Shown: piece after piece, positions 1 to 13,110 of the stretch | Numbering within the stretch: the first letter of the stretch is position 1 | How the letters are laid out: each line of letters starts with the position of its first letter | Notes under the pieces: model-generated | Seen by the model: the letters and a program-made list of their open reading frames with translations, nothing else | Told to the model about the DNA's origin: nothing | Databases searched by the model: none | Program-made: the position numbers and the translations under genes | DNA from: Brachynemurus nebulosus | Lineage: Eukaryota; Arthropoda; Insecta; Neuroptera; Myrmeleontidae | Direction: 5' to 3' | NCBI GenBank assembly: GCA_035578155.1 | Contig: JAPWDM010000003.1 | Span: 68,378,142-68,442,141, forward strand | DNA length: 64,000 nucleotides

Positions 1-230
1 AATTTTCCTTTGTATAGAGTCATTAATAATTAAGTATTTTCATGTATTGTATTACTTAGATTGTACATGTTAGGTTAGGGTTAAGCACTAGTTGTAGGTA
101 CCTAGATTTAAGAGAAGTATTATAATTACATTAAAATTTTGTAAAATATTGTACAGTTTTTTGAAAAAATATATTTCGTATTTCGTATTTCGTAAGAATT
201 GTTACAAAGAACTGACTTACTTTTCGTTCT

Positions 231-516
231 TTCAGTCTCATTTATAATAATATATGAATACATCAACAAAATCGTTATAATTTTTGACGATTTTCAAATA
301 TCTTAAGTGGAAGTAAAATATTGAATAAAAAAGTTTAACAACTAACTCTGATAAATCTGAAAAATTAACACAAAATGTATGTCCTCTTGTGTGTTAAATC
401 ATTGAGACAAATCTTGTGTATAGAGTTGACACATGTGCTTTGTGTTAAAATTACACAAAAAATTGAGTGGACTGTTCTGGACATGTGAAATGTGTTAAAT
501 TTTTCACTGTGTACGA
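231..516 (+). repeat. AACACA-rich dispersed repeat, copy 1
   Basis: This block aligns along its whole length with 31726-32022 in the same orientation. Shared strings include TTTGACGATTTTCAAATATC, AACACAAAATGTATGTCCTC and AAAAAATTGAGTGGAC. It carries repeated short GTGTTAAA and TAACACAAA units, which are inverted versions of each other, so the transcript could fold. There is no coding potential and no clear terminal repeat. The superfamily is unknown. The second copy shows it to be a dispersed repeat. Confidence 0.75.
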
Positions 517-537
517 GTAAAAATTAAAATCTGAGAG

Positions 538-818
538 GAGAACTGAAACGGAGACTGAGAACTGACGGGATGGATAGACCAATTTGTTTCATTTCAGTTC
601 TTAGAACGCCTATATGTAAAGAAGCACGTCATGCTTCGGTTCATTTCTTCACCTTAGTTCTCTTGAAAATCAGAGTAACCCGACTGAACAAAGAACTGAA
701 GCGACTGAGAACAGTGAGAACTGAACGGACCGTATAAAAACAAACCTTCTTCCGAACTAAAATGAAATAGAACGGAAACTGAAGCTGAACTGAGAACTGA
801 TTTGACCGTCTAAAAGGC
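538..818. repeat. GAACTGA motif cluster
   Basis: The motif GAACTGA or its complement TCAGTTC recurs about ten times at irregular spacing, for example AACTGAGAACTGA. The spacing rules out a simple tandem array. Such reiteration is typical of subterminal regions of hAT-like MITEs, but I found no matching ends or target duplication. Confidence 0.5.
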
Positions 819-1249
819 CCTTAAGAGTACAGATTTTGGAACGACATATTCTGCTATGAAAATTAAAAGAAATCAATTTTTGTTTTCTGTCAAATTTTCG
901 CTAGACCTCGATGTAGCAGACACATTTGCACAGTGTTAGGTCTGAATATCGAACAAATGATTTATAGATAAAAAGTTAGTTACACCTAAAATCTAAATAA
1001 ACCAGTCTTTGAAACTCATCAGAAGTATTTACAATTACTGTCTTATGCTAGGAATCACGCTAGCTGAATTTAACACCGTATTCAAAATTAATCTACCTGC
1101 TTGATATTCACCGCTCCTACTCTATGTAGCTATATTTTTTTTAATATATCTAATTTATAGTTTGTTAATTAACTATTAGCGACACTAATTCTCAGAATTT
1201 ATTAATTTGCGTGTGTTATTTTGTACTAAAGTAATTATTTATCTCATTA

Positions 1250-2783
<1,534 letters not shown>

Positions 2784-2856
2784 GTTGACAGACGAACACG
2801 AGAGTGATCTTATAACAGTTCCGTTTTCCCTTTCAAGATGCGGAACCCTAAAAATT
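2784..2856 (-). repeat. AGGGTTCCG-type insect repeat fragment
   Basis: On the minus strand this begins TTTTTAGGGTTCCGCATC and continues through AAACGGAACTG to a GACAGA-rich tail. The string AGGGTTCCG followed by an inverted CGGAAC is a motif I recognise from widespread insect interspersed repeats. Short versions of the same tip occur near 27856, 48978, 59318 and 61206. The superfamily is not assigned. Confidence 0.45.
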
Positions 2857-3372
2857 ACTTAATGCATCCAGTACTTGAATCAAGTTGGCACGCTTTGAGT
2901 CGCTGAAATTTAATACACATTAAAACATTTTCTCCAAATGTAAATTTTTTTTCATTCGCGTCAAGAGGAGAGAAAGAAGTCTTAAATGTTAATCAAATTA
3001 AAATTTCCGAAATACATTCATTTTTAGCATATTTTCACATTTTTTTCCGCTCCCGACGAAGAAATGCGGGGACAGACGTGTCGGGGAAATTAAATGAAAA
3101 GAAAAAAAATGTACGTTGAAATCAAAAGTATGTACAAAATGAAAAACTGATTTACATTTGATTAAATTTTTGTAATCTGAGAGATTCTTTCAAAACAGAA
3201 CACTCGAAACATACGGTTGATATGTTTGGGTACGTACATACCGACTTTAATACATATACACTGCCATACTTACTGTAATAATCACCAAGTGCGTGTTGGA
3301 CACACGTTAGCTTAGGACTCCTTAATGGTTAGAGCTTTTCACAACCTAGAGGACAGGACGTGGAATATTTAA

Positions 3373-4053
3373 GGGGAGATTGGCTAAAAAGAAAAAAGAA
3401 AACGATTTTTTTCTTCATAATTATCTTTCTTAAGGCGATAGAAATGTTCTCCTAAAATTTTATTTAAAAAAAATGAAAAATCAAAAAGTTATGGGCATTT
3501 TAGTGCACGTAGTTTACGCATAAAAAATTCAATTTAAATAGAAAACTTTAAATGCTTTTTTCTCGAAAGTACGTTTTTCGACATGGTTCCTCATGTATCT
3601 CAAAAAGTATTTAAGATATCGACATAAGTCAAAGTGCATATTATTCCTCGATACCGCCATTTTTGCAAAAACTAGGATCTTTTGCTTCCGTAACATATTT
3701 TGAAAATGGCGGCTGTTTATAGTCGAGAAAAAGCGGTGATTTTTAAAAATTTATTTTCAAAATGCGATTTCTCGCTTGGTTTTTTTTTCTTAGATCATAG
3801 TCAGTGCCATAACTGTATATCTATATGTATATTTTCAGAATCTTTGATTTTTTGATTTTGGGTCACTGGGAATTTCAGAATGCGAGGAACCATCAAGGTG
3901 GAGAAATCTCGCAGTGTCGACTTCAAAGCCACTTATGCTCAGCTCATTTTTGAATTTTTTTTTTTAATTTTTTTGTACAAAACTTTAGTTTTTCAATAAA
4001 ATATTGATTTGTATAAAAGGTCGATTTTTGATGTTTTTTTAGCAGATTTCCCC
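3373..4053 (+). mobile_element. TTAA-flanked MITE, family 1, copy 1
   Basis: The element is bounded by TTAA at 3369-3372 and 4054-4057. The left end reads GGGGAGATTGGCTAAAAA and the right end, reverse-complemented, GGGGAAATCTGCTAAAAA. A TTAA duplication with short inverted ends is the piggyBac-superfamily signature, so mobilisation in trans by a piggyBac-type transposase is inferred. The 681-bp body has no intact reading frame. The left 230 bp match 24033-24260. Confidence 0.8.
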
Positions 4054-4057
4054 TTAA

Positions 4058-4990
4058 GAGCATTTTATATGGTTTGTTATAAAAATAGATAAGTAATATA
4101 TTCAACACTGTTACTTGCACATGCATTGCTAATGTTACTATAAGGGTCAATTACATACAAATTTGGTTACCTATAGCTTTGAAAAAACAAAAAAACAAAA
4201 AACAAAGTTGTATGATTACTACTATGATTCAGAGTTCAGTAATCAACTACCGTCCGACAGAAAAATAACACCGTAATAACTATCCTGGAAACACATTTAT
4301 AACGATGGTGGAGGCACCGAGTACACAGTTTAGTATCTCGATTTTAGTATTATTTCGATTGGTACTGTACATATATTTCGACGATATACTTATTTTTGAG
4401 TAGGTAAAAATAAATAAAATTCGTAAACATGTATTTACATAAAGCAATGGAAAAAATACTTCAAATTGTCATTCGGATTACGTCAAAACATCAAGAGAAG
4501 TGATCTTTTTCATGTTATATTTTGATTTTCCTCTTTACCATCTTCCTTTTTCGATGGAAGCAACTGAAAAACAATGTCGTTAATATAAAATCATTTCCAT
4601 GTTCAGTTCCGGGAAACGGAAAGTAGGCACATAATTCAATATTTTATTGCAATATCTTTCAAAATTTTTCGAAACGTCATGCAATGCGGATGGAACATCC
4701 TGTATATATAGGAAATTTCAACGTGGATGTTTATTATTGAGGCGGAAAAGCAAAGATTTTTGTTGTGGAAAGTAATATTTAAAAAAAAATCTATTGGAAA
4801 TCTATATTTAACCATCTCCAAAATTGGAATCGTCGAAAAAATATCCACTTACAATTGCACTTGTCACTTCCCTACTGGTTAGTATTGTTTCAATAGGATC
4901 ATACGTAATCTTTGCATACAGGTAGCAAGTACAAACAGTGAGTATTAAGCACGTGTATACAAAGCATTAGTCCTTTAAAAAATACATGCA
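4058..4990. other. Non-coding; possible single mariner-like tip
   Basis: No coding region is visible. Near 4690-4705 the string GGAACATCCTGTA, read on the minus strand as TACAGGATGTTCC, resembles a Tc1/mariner-type tip with its TA, but I found no partner end. Confidence 0.35.
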
Positions 4991-4998
4991 TTCACTCG

Positions 4999-5834
4999 CA
5001 GGCCCGGATCTAAGGGGAGGGCAAACCGGGGCCCCTGCCCCGGGCGTCAGTTTTAAAGGACGCCAAAATCATACTAGGTCGGTCTATATCAAATTGGTCT
5101 AAAAAAGAAGTTGGTTGTTCGACCAATTTAGAAAAAATTTATATTCTTCTAGTTGTTTCGATTATATTTGGAGTATTGAGAACAATTCTTAAAAAGAAAT
5201 TATCTTTAACCGTTTAAACGTGGTAGCCATTTCTGTTTTCCAATTTGCACTGATTTTTGTTTTCGCAGCCATTTATGCCAATGCACATATTTCGTAAACC
5301 GTTCATCCTAAAAGGTTGAAATAAAAACCATTTTAAAGGTAATAAATGTCTCTTTAAGTGGTGTCCATACTTAAACTATTTTCGTCTCTTCCATAAGACA
5401 ACATTTTTTTTCTTATAGAAGGAATGTCTTAAACCTCTTAGTATTTTTTATGAGAATAGCTGTATACGGGTATAACTACCCATTATGAAACAAATACACA
5501 CTATTTCAATTGTGAAACTTGTATCCTTTAATTTTTACAAACTTCCGAAAACTGACTTTTTTCCAAATTTTGGAATTTTGCGCTCCTGTATCTCTGATGA
5601 GGCTGGTGATAAAAATTTGAAATTTGCACAACTTATAGTGCTTTCAGAGTAGATTTATTAAAATAAAAAAATCAACTTTTACCTACCTATATTGATCCTT
5701 TACAAAAGCCTCGAGTTTTATAAATGGACTTATATACTTATGAGTTTTTTTGACAATTTATGTCAAACGTTGGAGAGGCGGAGCGCCATTTTCAAGTTTT
5801 GCCCCGGTTCTAAAAAATCGTAGATCCGGGGCTG
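4999..5834. mobile_element. hAT-type non-autonomous element
   Basis: The ends are CAGGCCCGGATCTA on the left and, reverse-complemented, CAGCCCCGGATCTA on the right. They are flanked by an 8-bp target duplication with one mismatch (TTCACTCG at 4991-4998, TCCACTCG at 5835-5842). An 8-bp duplication with tips starting CAG is the hAT hallmark. The 836-bp interior has no recognisable transposase. Confidence 0.8.
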
Positions 5835-5842
5835 TCCACTCG

Positions 5843-6303
5843 TAAAGGTATCCATTTTTGTTGCAGAGACGATTTTCATGAAACAAGCTATAAAATTACC
5901 TTTTATATAAAATGGAAAAATGCTGTTCATTAACTCTCTTTAGATGATTAATAATCAACATATTAAAAAATAAAATAAGACTTTAATGATACTAATTTAG
6001 TTTTCATTTTACTCTTTTACTTTTCATCAGAACGTCACTTTACGTTTCGTGTGCTACTACCCGGTTAGCGACTGAGATACAAAATGTACAAAATTTACAG
6101 TACGACAGTGACACACACACAGTTAAGAAGTGTAATAAATTAATTAGGCGACATTATAATCTCCCTGGAAAATAATTAAATGTACAATAAAAAAAGATAA
6201 AGACAAAAATTATCGTCTATTCTTGTTACGTTTGTTTGTACCTATATACAGTTGACGGGAGTTGCGACTAAATCTTATGTAAGAACGATTTACATTGGTA
6301 TAA
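5843..6303. other. AT-rich non-coding stretch
   Basis: No coding region, repeat partner or element end was recognised here. Confidence 0.5.
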
Positions 6304-6305
6304 TA

Positions 6306-7670
6306 CAGGATGAGTTTTTTGAGGGTTGCCACGCTCGACTTTTATTGGTTTTAATTTGTTTGCACAACAAAATAAAATAAATTTAAACGTTTAGCATTCA
6401 AATTAACTGTTAATTTAGTTAAATTCTTTGAAATTTTTTTACTTTAATAATTGTGAAACATGTAAGTGAGTATGCTAAATTATTGTTAGCAAGAAACCAT
6501 ATATTTTTATAACGTTCGAGCTTAGTCACAACGTGTATTTGAAAAAATTGACTCTTAAAACACAATTACTCAAAAACATGAGATAAAATAACGGATATTT
6601 GAGTCTTAACAATAGTTTTGAATCATAAACTAATGTTTAAATACCTAACTTTTAAATATAATTTTAAACATTCCCATTTAAAAAAATATAAATTTGTGTC
6701 ACATCTCTTGGCTATAACAATTGACTGCCTTCAGCTGAAGCAATAAACTAAACGCTTTTATTTTAATCACAGAGAAAATTTTTTCGTCTCAAAATGCCGG
6801 ACCTTTTACTGTTAGGGACAAGTACAATAGGTACGGTTACAAAAAAAAAAAAAAAAAAAAAAAAAATCAAATCCCAACATCAAAAAAGTGAACCCTAAGA
6901 ATTTGCAAAATATAAATTGAGGAGCTTTTTTTTAAAACGCTGTATATGCAAAAAAAAATTTTTCAGTAAAAGAGGTCTCCACATACTTGAATTAAATTTC
7001 TATAGTTTGGTAAAGTAATATTAAGCAAAACGTTGTTTTTCACATTTATTTTCTTTAAATATATTTGATGTTTTTTTTTTCAAAATGCTGTATGTTAATG
7101 TTAATGTCAATGTATACGCCCCTCCTTATCTTCTGATCTAATATTTACTTGTATCCATTAGTTTTCAAAACGCTGTAAGTATTATTATTTAACCATATAT
7201 TTAACCATATTTTTTTCAAAATGTTGCAAATTCAGTTTTTTTTTTTTTCTTAAAAATGCTATAAGTTATTTTTTTAATATAAAATATTGAAGTGAAAAAT
7301 AATTTTTAATTTTAGAAAATAATTTTATATGGTTTCAACCGCCTACAGAACTAAGATAATAAAACTTCCTAAAAGTTTTATAGTTTTCTAGAAATTTGTT
7401 TTTTCGATTTTATGAAATTTTTGTCTTAATGTAGATACAGCGTTTTGAAAAAAAGCTCCACAATTATACTAAACTATGTTGATAAAATTTAACATTACTT
7501 AGAATTATACCGTATTTCAAAAAATCTGTCATAGAAGGCGGCCCATGTGTCAGTGACTATACAATCATTTTAAGCCGTCATATTAGTGCAAGAGTTAACT
7601 CGTCTTAATCATTTAAAGCGTTAATATCTTAACAGTAATAAAAATGGCAAGAGCCAAAAAACTCATCCTG
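6306..7670. mobile_element. TA-flanked Tc1/mariner-like non-autonomous element
   Basis: The left end CAGGATGAGTTTTTTGAG and the reverse-complemented right end CAGGATGAGTTTTTTGGC form a roughly 26-bp inverted repeat. They sit between TA dinucleotides at 6304-6305 and 7671-7672, which fits the Tc1/mariner superfamily. The 1365-bp interior is non-coding and holds a 26-A run (6841-6866) and about six degenerate copies of a TCAAAACGCTGTA motif. Segments 6769-6910 and 7464-7625 recur next to each other at 12560-12890, so that copy lacks the middle block. Confidence 0.7.
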
Positions 7671-7672
7671 TA

Positions 7673-8281
7673 TGAAAAGAATGAAGTATAATATGTACGT
7701 TTGTCTTTGATTGTCCCATTCATGTTACATAAACAATGCTACCACAAGCTATTGTTGAAATTATTGAAGCATATAAGTTAGTACATTAATTTATTATTTG
7801 TTTTTTTGGTACTTCCCCGAACGCGTATCCATTGTTAATCGGTATAAATGAGATGAAATTAAAAGGATATTTGTTATTAAGGATTCATTAATTAAATTTC
7901 CGTTTTTTTTAATTAACTGCCGTTATAAATAATGAAATTAAGGAAAAAAATTTTAAAAAAGGAATATTTAAATTTACATTGAAAAATATTATATCTGCAT
8001 ACAATATGATTATTTAAATGGCAGTGTTACAGTGGATGCCAAAATTTTGTAGGATTATACATACATATTTGTTTGCTTATTGACTTAATCCCTAATTCCA
8101 TATAATGTACGAGCACTAACATTGTTTGAATACGTATATGATTTACGTAATGTACACCAATGATCATATAAATGTTAGCCAATGCAATATAAAACGTTAT
8201 AGCACCGAAACAGGTGAAAATGAATTTAAAATTAATTAAATTGTTTAATAATAAACGAAGTTTAGATGTTATTTTAGCATT
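7673..8281. other. AT-rich non-coding stretch
   Basis: I recognise nothing here beyond AT-rich sequence with scattered stop codons in all frames. Confidence 0.5.
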
Positions 8282-8637
8282 TTAAGGGGATATTCTGGTC
8301 AAGAGGCTTGATTTTTAGGTAATTTTACTGGCGTAATAAAAAAAAGTAAACATTTTTAGTATTCATTTTTGTAACAGTTTTTTTATTGATACTTGAAAAG
8401 TATAATAATGTATAAAAATTCAAAATTGAAATAGGCACAGGCCGGCAAAGTGGAGATTCAAACAAAATGGTATCTCCTGATTTACGTCAGCCCAGCCCAC
8501 CTGGTGATCTAAAACATAAAATTTTAATTAATTCTTAATAAACAAAGATATAGGGAGAGTTTTGGTGATTTTGGATTATTAAAATAGGGAATCTTGGAAT
8601 AAATAATCAACGTATTCTATTGAAAAAATTTTTTATT

Positions 8638-8678
8638 TGGCTACGTACGTTTCGAGTAAAAAACTCTTCTTCAGGCCA
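8638..8678 (-). ncRNA. Hammerhead ribozyme-like motif (type I), left arm
   Basis: Read on the minus strand, the parts follow the hammerhead order: stem I strand TGGC, core CTGAAGA (CUGANGA tolerates any base at position 7), a stem II hairpin GAGT-TTTTT-ACTC, core GAAA, a short self-complementary stem III CGTACG, cleavage dinucleotide TA, and stem I partner GCCA. GUA fits the NUH cleavage rule. One extra A precedes stem II. Stem III is too short to be stable alone, so activity may need dimers, as described for Penelope-type ribozymes. Activity is untested. Confidence 0.6.
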
Positions 8679-8827
8679 TATTCTTAAAAATATTAAAAAT
8701 ATTTAAATTTAAAAACAGAAACATACATTTTTCGAACAACAATAAATTGCTCACAAGTTCGTAAGTAATTTATTGTTGTTCGAAAAATGTATGTTCCTGG
8801 TTTCAAATTTTAATATTTTTAAGAATA

Positions 8828-8868
8828 TGGCCTGAAGAAAAGTTTTTCACTCGAAACGTACGCAGCCA
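8828..8868 (+). ncRNA. Hammerhead-like motif, right arm, probably inactive
   Basis: This is the inverted partner of the left-arm motif: TGGC, CTGAAGA, GAAA, CGTACG, GCCA in the same order. Stem II has lost a pair (AAGT against ACTC) and the cleavage site reads CA instead of TA, which breaks the NUH requirement. It is best read as a decayed copy. Confidence 0.55.
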
Positions 8869-9293
8869 ATTAAAAAATTTGTTCAATAGAATGATCATTT
8901 ATTCCAAAATTCTCTATTTTAATAAACAAAGATATAGAATTAGCAGCCGATTTGAAAAAATAAATTTTTTCACAAAATGGCGCAAAAAAATTCCAAAAAC
9001 TCCTATGTCGGACCAATTTTGATAGTATTAAAAAGGTCTGTACCAAATTTCAAGTAAATCGGTGCATTAGAACTTGAGATATCATGTCAACTGTATCGAA
9101 AAAAAGTAGTTAAATTAAAAATTTGAATTTAACACTGAAAAGATACACAATACACAGGGAAAAAATCACCATAGCTCCGAAAATAATTCGAATTTCTGTA
9201 AATCGTTTTAGAGGCTTATTCTTAAAGGTCTAAACTTGGAAAATATGTAAAAAAAAACGTTTTTTCGAATTTCTAGACTAGAAAACCACTTAA

Positions 9294-11220
9294 AACGTAG
9301 TAGGTACAAGTTTGTATCATATTTATGGCTTGTGGTGTACCTACACTTAATTTACAAGTCCATAAGTGTACAATTTTACACTATACTCATGTCAGGCGTG
9401 CGGTGTAGAGCTATAGTCGAGTCATTATGCGGCAGAAAATTACCATTATAAAGGTGAATAGGTTTCTTCCTGTTTACATTGAGCTCAATAAATCTTTCGT
9501 CATTTATTCGGGCGCCTTTGTTAATAAATTTTTATCAGTGATTCAAAAAAATTATGCGTACACACTTGATATAAATTTCTATTTCATTTGCGAAAGAGCG
9601 AATTTTTATGTGTTAACATTAGGTATGAATAAGGCAAGATGGAGTGCCTTTATTAAATCGAAATGGAAAGATTATAGTCACGAGATGTGATAACATTGTT
9701 ACGAAAGCACATACAAATGTGCTCATACAGTGTGTCCAAGTCGAAATTGTTTTGGAAAATATTTTAAAAACACACGGAGGAATTACTATAAGTGTGTAGT
9801 CTAGTTCTTCGGCTAAAAAAATAGGCTATTTTTTGGAATTTCTTGTGAGCTTGCTATGAAAGATATGTCTATAAAAGTTATTAGGGATAATAAGTGAAGT
9901 CTTAAATTACAAATGGAATGACATGGTAGCGACGTAGCTACCGTTACTCCGATTTCGATTAAATTTATAGGGGACCATGTAGCAACCAAATTGCATATTT
10001 TCTGAAAATTTCAATAAAACAATCCAATATTTCAGAAGTTATGCTACTTGGTGGAAACTGGAGACACAGACGGACGGCCCGACAGACAGTAAAACCAAAA
10101 TTGTTCAGGAAGCTCTAAAACGTAAAATGTGCGTAAAAAATTTTATTTTGGAGGGAAAGAATTTTTTATTTTTCAAAAGTGATCACAATGCTTCCGCTAC
10201 TTTAGTAGTCTCGGAAGCAATATAGTAAAAATTAAAGTTTTAACATGAATCTAGTCTACGATTTTAGAATATGTGATTAAAATTTCAGAAGGATCGACCC
10301 ACCAGTTCTGAAGAAATCGTGTAGGGCGTTCAAAAAAACGTAGTTTTGAGAGAAACGGGTTTAAAGTTTTTTAAAATAAATATACTTTAAAAAATTGTAC
10401 AAAAAAAAAAGAAAAACGAAATTTCTAAAATGACCAACTAGTCTATTCTCTTAAAGAGAAAATTATCTTTAGAAAAGCAAAAACAAGGGAAATTTCGTAA
10501 TTTTCTTCAAAAAAAGGAAACCATTGATCTATAGTTTTGAAGTTTGGCATTTTATTTACTATGATCTTAGGATTTCTGGAAATTCACCCTCTAAATGGGT
10601 CCAATTTGGGATGAAAATTTATATGAAAACTAGCTTTTGTCCACGAATTCGTCAGCGTGGAGTCGATGAAAACATAGTGAGTGAAACTAGTCAACCTTCA
10701 ACGACTTCACGAGAGGCATGTCGCGATCAATAGCTTTGGTTATTATGCATAATAACCAAAAATCAATTTTTTTTTTTTTAATATATATTAAATTTATAAA
10801 AAAATAAAAATACTCGACTTTACAAAAAGCAAACTAAAACAATGGAAAAAAGATGAAATAGATAAAACAGACAAATAAATAAAAAAGTAAAGCACAGATT
10901 AGACAATTCTAACTTAACTCGGTACAACGTGTATGGCTCCGTCTGTTTTATTTTTTTTTTATTCATTTCCGTAACCTACTACTTCCTTTGTAACCTACAG
11001 TTCACGTATAATAGATTCATGTATGTTTCATGTGGAAGACACTGTACGTACATTTATCAAAAGATAAAAGACAAAAGGAAGTGCAGATAAAAGTAATTTC
11101 CCTACGTCTTGTTGAAGATTACGTTTTGTTAATGTCTTCTATTCGTCCGATGGACAACTGAACACGTACAATTTTCATAATGTTCACAAGGTATGCAGCA
11201 GGCGAAATCAAATATCAAAT
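9294..11220. other. Non-coding stretch with one perfect palindrome
   Basis: An 87-codon open frame at 9427-9690 matches no family I recognise and lacks exon signals, so I do not call it. A short GACGGACGG/GACAGACAG tract lies at 10071-10090, typical of degraded insect retroelement tails. Confidence 0.4.
10735..10760. repeat. 26-bp perfect palindrome
   Basis: TTTGGTTATTATG is followed directly by its exact reverse complement. No repeat partner was found in the window, so it may be a recombination relic or chance in AT-rich sequence. Confidence 0.7.
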
Positions 11221-11544
11221 ACCCCTGTCGCAGCATCCTACATAACAGAGCGAATTTCCGTTTATAGAGATTAGTTTTGCACGGGAACTAGTTGACATAG
11301 AACAATACTTTAAAGACCTTTTTCATGTAATTTTTTCTTCTCTTTTAAATGGTGTAAAAAAATTTCACAACAATTGTTGATTAAGTGGAAATTTTGGCAA
11401 AAAACTAATTTTTTGCAAGAACAAAAAGCATGTTCCTGGCATCCGACGTGTCTGGCTAACGAACCTGTCCAACGGTTTGGCATTTTCAACATTTTCACCA
11501 AATTTCGTAAATCTAGGACATTTCGTTCGAGAGTTATCGTGCGG

Positions 11545-11639
<95 letters not shown>

Positions 11640-11744
11640 CGGTTTCTAGGGACCTCAAAACAAATTTCTGCCATAGTCCCGGCGTCAAGTCGCGTCATGA
11701 CAGTGGCTGTAATAGCTGAATTCCATTCTGGAAATTCGCTAAAA
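11221..11744 (+). repeat. Dispersed repeat family B, copy 1 (with CA/TA tract)
   Basis: It begins ACCCCTGTCGCAGCATCC and ends GGAAATTCGCTAAAA. An inner TAGCGAATTTCC-type string near the left recurs inverted at the right end, giving a subterminal inverted repeat. Three more copies lie at 33872, 37579 and 52993, all on the plus strand. Conserved internal strings are CCGACGTGTCTGGCT and TTCGAGAGTTATCG, the latter followed directly by the microsatellite. It is non-coding. A microsatellite in the middle is reminiscent of Helitron-derived or mini-me type elements, but I cannot assign a class. Confidence 0.8.
11545..11636. repeat. (AC)n(AT)n compound microsatellite
   Basis: About ten AC units are followed by 36 AT units. 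The tract begins at the same internal site of repeat family B as the TA tract of the copy at 37579. Predicted frames across it are artefacts. Confidence 0.97.
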
Positions 11745-12555
11745 GAATGTTGCTCGTTTTGAAACCTATCAAAATACAATTAAAATTTCGCGATGAAAGA
11801 CGACAAGGTGTACTTATTACGTACGTTACTTTAAAATTTTTTCACAAACTTTATTAATTATTCGATTTGTCGATAACTTTAGATTTCCAGACACCAGACA
11901 TGAAGTCAATTTTATTCAAAAAAGAGTATGAATTGAATTTAGAGACGGAAAAAAAAATTAACGGAAACATTACGATTTAATGAGTTGAACTTTTTAAAAA
12001 GTTATAGTTTGAAACTTATAGTTTTTTTTTTTGTTCAAATACACTAAAGATAGCTCGTTTACTTTTATCGCTTGAACTTTCTTTAACAATTTTATTGAAT
12101 GCTTTTTTAGAAAAATAAATTTTTACAAAAAGACGTCGGTTTTTGCTTTGGTTCACTGAATCTTTTTTTTATAAAATATTAAAGCAATATGCTAACTTCG
12201 AGATTTTGTTAAGTGGTATATTATGTACCGTAAAACGGACTGTATAGGAAATGCAAAGTGAATCAGAGGATAATCAATAATTCCTTTTAATTATTGTGAT
12301 TAGTAATAAACTTAATAAATACTAGTCTTCAAATTGGTAAGATTAATATAAAAATTAAATGTGAAAGTTAATAGTCAAACAGTGCAAAAATTGAATTAAA
12401 ATGTTCCTTCGTAATTTAGTTAAAATGTGTTAGACATTCAAAAGATTAGAAAATTTCACATTTTAGTATCTTTTTTGTCAGAAATATGTAAACTATGATA
12501 ATATTTTACCAACAATCGATATATTAGTTTAATTTAATAATTTAACCCTTTTAAA
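11745..12555. other. AT-rich non-coding stretch
   Basis: Nothing was recognised between the family B copy and the mariner-like fragment. Confidence 0.5.
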
Positions 12556-12559
12556 CAAA

Positions 12560-12890
12560 TAATTAGGGAAAAATTTTTTCGTCTCAAAATGCCGGAATTT
12601 TTACTGCCAGTGAGTGATAAGTACAATAGATAAGGTAATAAAAAAAAGAAAAGAAATCAAATATCCCAACATCAAAAAAGTGAACGCTAGGAATTTACAA
12701 AATATAAATTATACTAAACTATGTTGATAAAATTTAACATTATTTAGCATTATACCGTATTTCGGAAAATCTGTCACAGATGGATCTGTACCAGTGAATA
12801 TATAATATGTACATATCACAGCATTTTGAGCCGCCATACTGCAGGACGAATTAAGTCGTCTTAATCATTCATTTAAAGCGTTAAGTTAAA
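12560..12890 (+). repeat. Internally deleted copy of the 6306 element
   Basis: It contains TTTTTTCGTCTCAAAATGCC, then CATCAAAAAAGTGAACGC, then TTGATAAAATTTAACATTA. These are the same blocks as in the 1365-bp element at 6306-7670, but the roughly 550 bp between them and both terminal repeats are absent. Confidence 0.75.
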
Positions 12891-13110
12891 TTTTAAAAAA
12901 AAATTCTATTAAGTTAAAAAGAAGTTTATTCATATTTATTTAGTATTATAACTGTTTTCAGAAATACTAATAAATAACTCATATTTCGTCTAAAATGTCC
13001 TTTGCTTTCGTACGCATAACACCCGAAACAAATTTTTGGTAACACTCAAAACAGGTTTATTCAAATTATAAATTATCTAAGGAAATTGATTGAAATTCGC
13101 ATGTATTTAA

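Larger units (their letters stand above)
8554..8918. mobile_element. Inverted-pair hammerhead retroelement insertion
   Basis: This insertion splits TTAA family 2 copy A. It is flanked by a perfect 19-bp direct repeat, TTAATAAACAAAGATATAG (8535-8553 and 8919-8937). The homologous site in copy B (minus strand, about 13560) has a single near-identical copy and no insertion. The insert is two arms of about 165 bp in head-to-head orientation, each containing a hammerhead-like core. A long target duplication of this kind points to retroposition rather than cut-and-paste. Penelope-like elements are known to carry hammerhead motifs in their terminal repeats and often insert as inverted partial copies, so a Penelope-type or retrozyme-type origin is inferred. 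A related single arm lies at 50714-50870. Confidence 0.7.
8286..9289 (+). mobile_element. TTAA-flanked MITE, family 2, copy A (interrupted)
   Basis: TTAA lies at 8282-8285 and 9290-9293. The left tip is GGGGATATTCTGGTCAAGA and the right tip, reverse-complemented, GTGGTTTTCTAGTCTAGA. Apart from a 365-bp insertion at 8554-8918, it matches the reverse complement of 13111-13790 throughout. No transposase is encoded. The pairing with copy B fixes both boundaries and the insertion site. Confidence 0.82.

Noticed and set aside
5588..5620. CTGATGAGGCTGGTGAT string as a ribozyme
   Set aside because: No complementary stem and no downstream GAAA in register.
6841..6866. Poly-A run as a retrogene or SINE tail
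   Set aside because: It is internal to a TIR-bounded element and the shorter copy has only a brief A-rich run there.
9427..9690. 87-codon open frame
   Set aside because: No recognisable domain, no splice or initiation context, and length is within chance for a 64-kb window.
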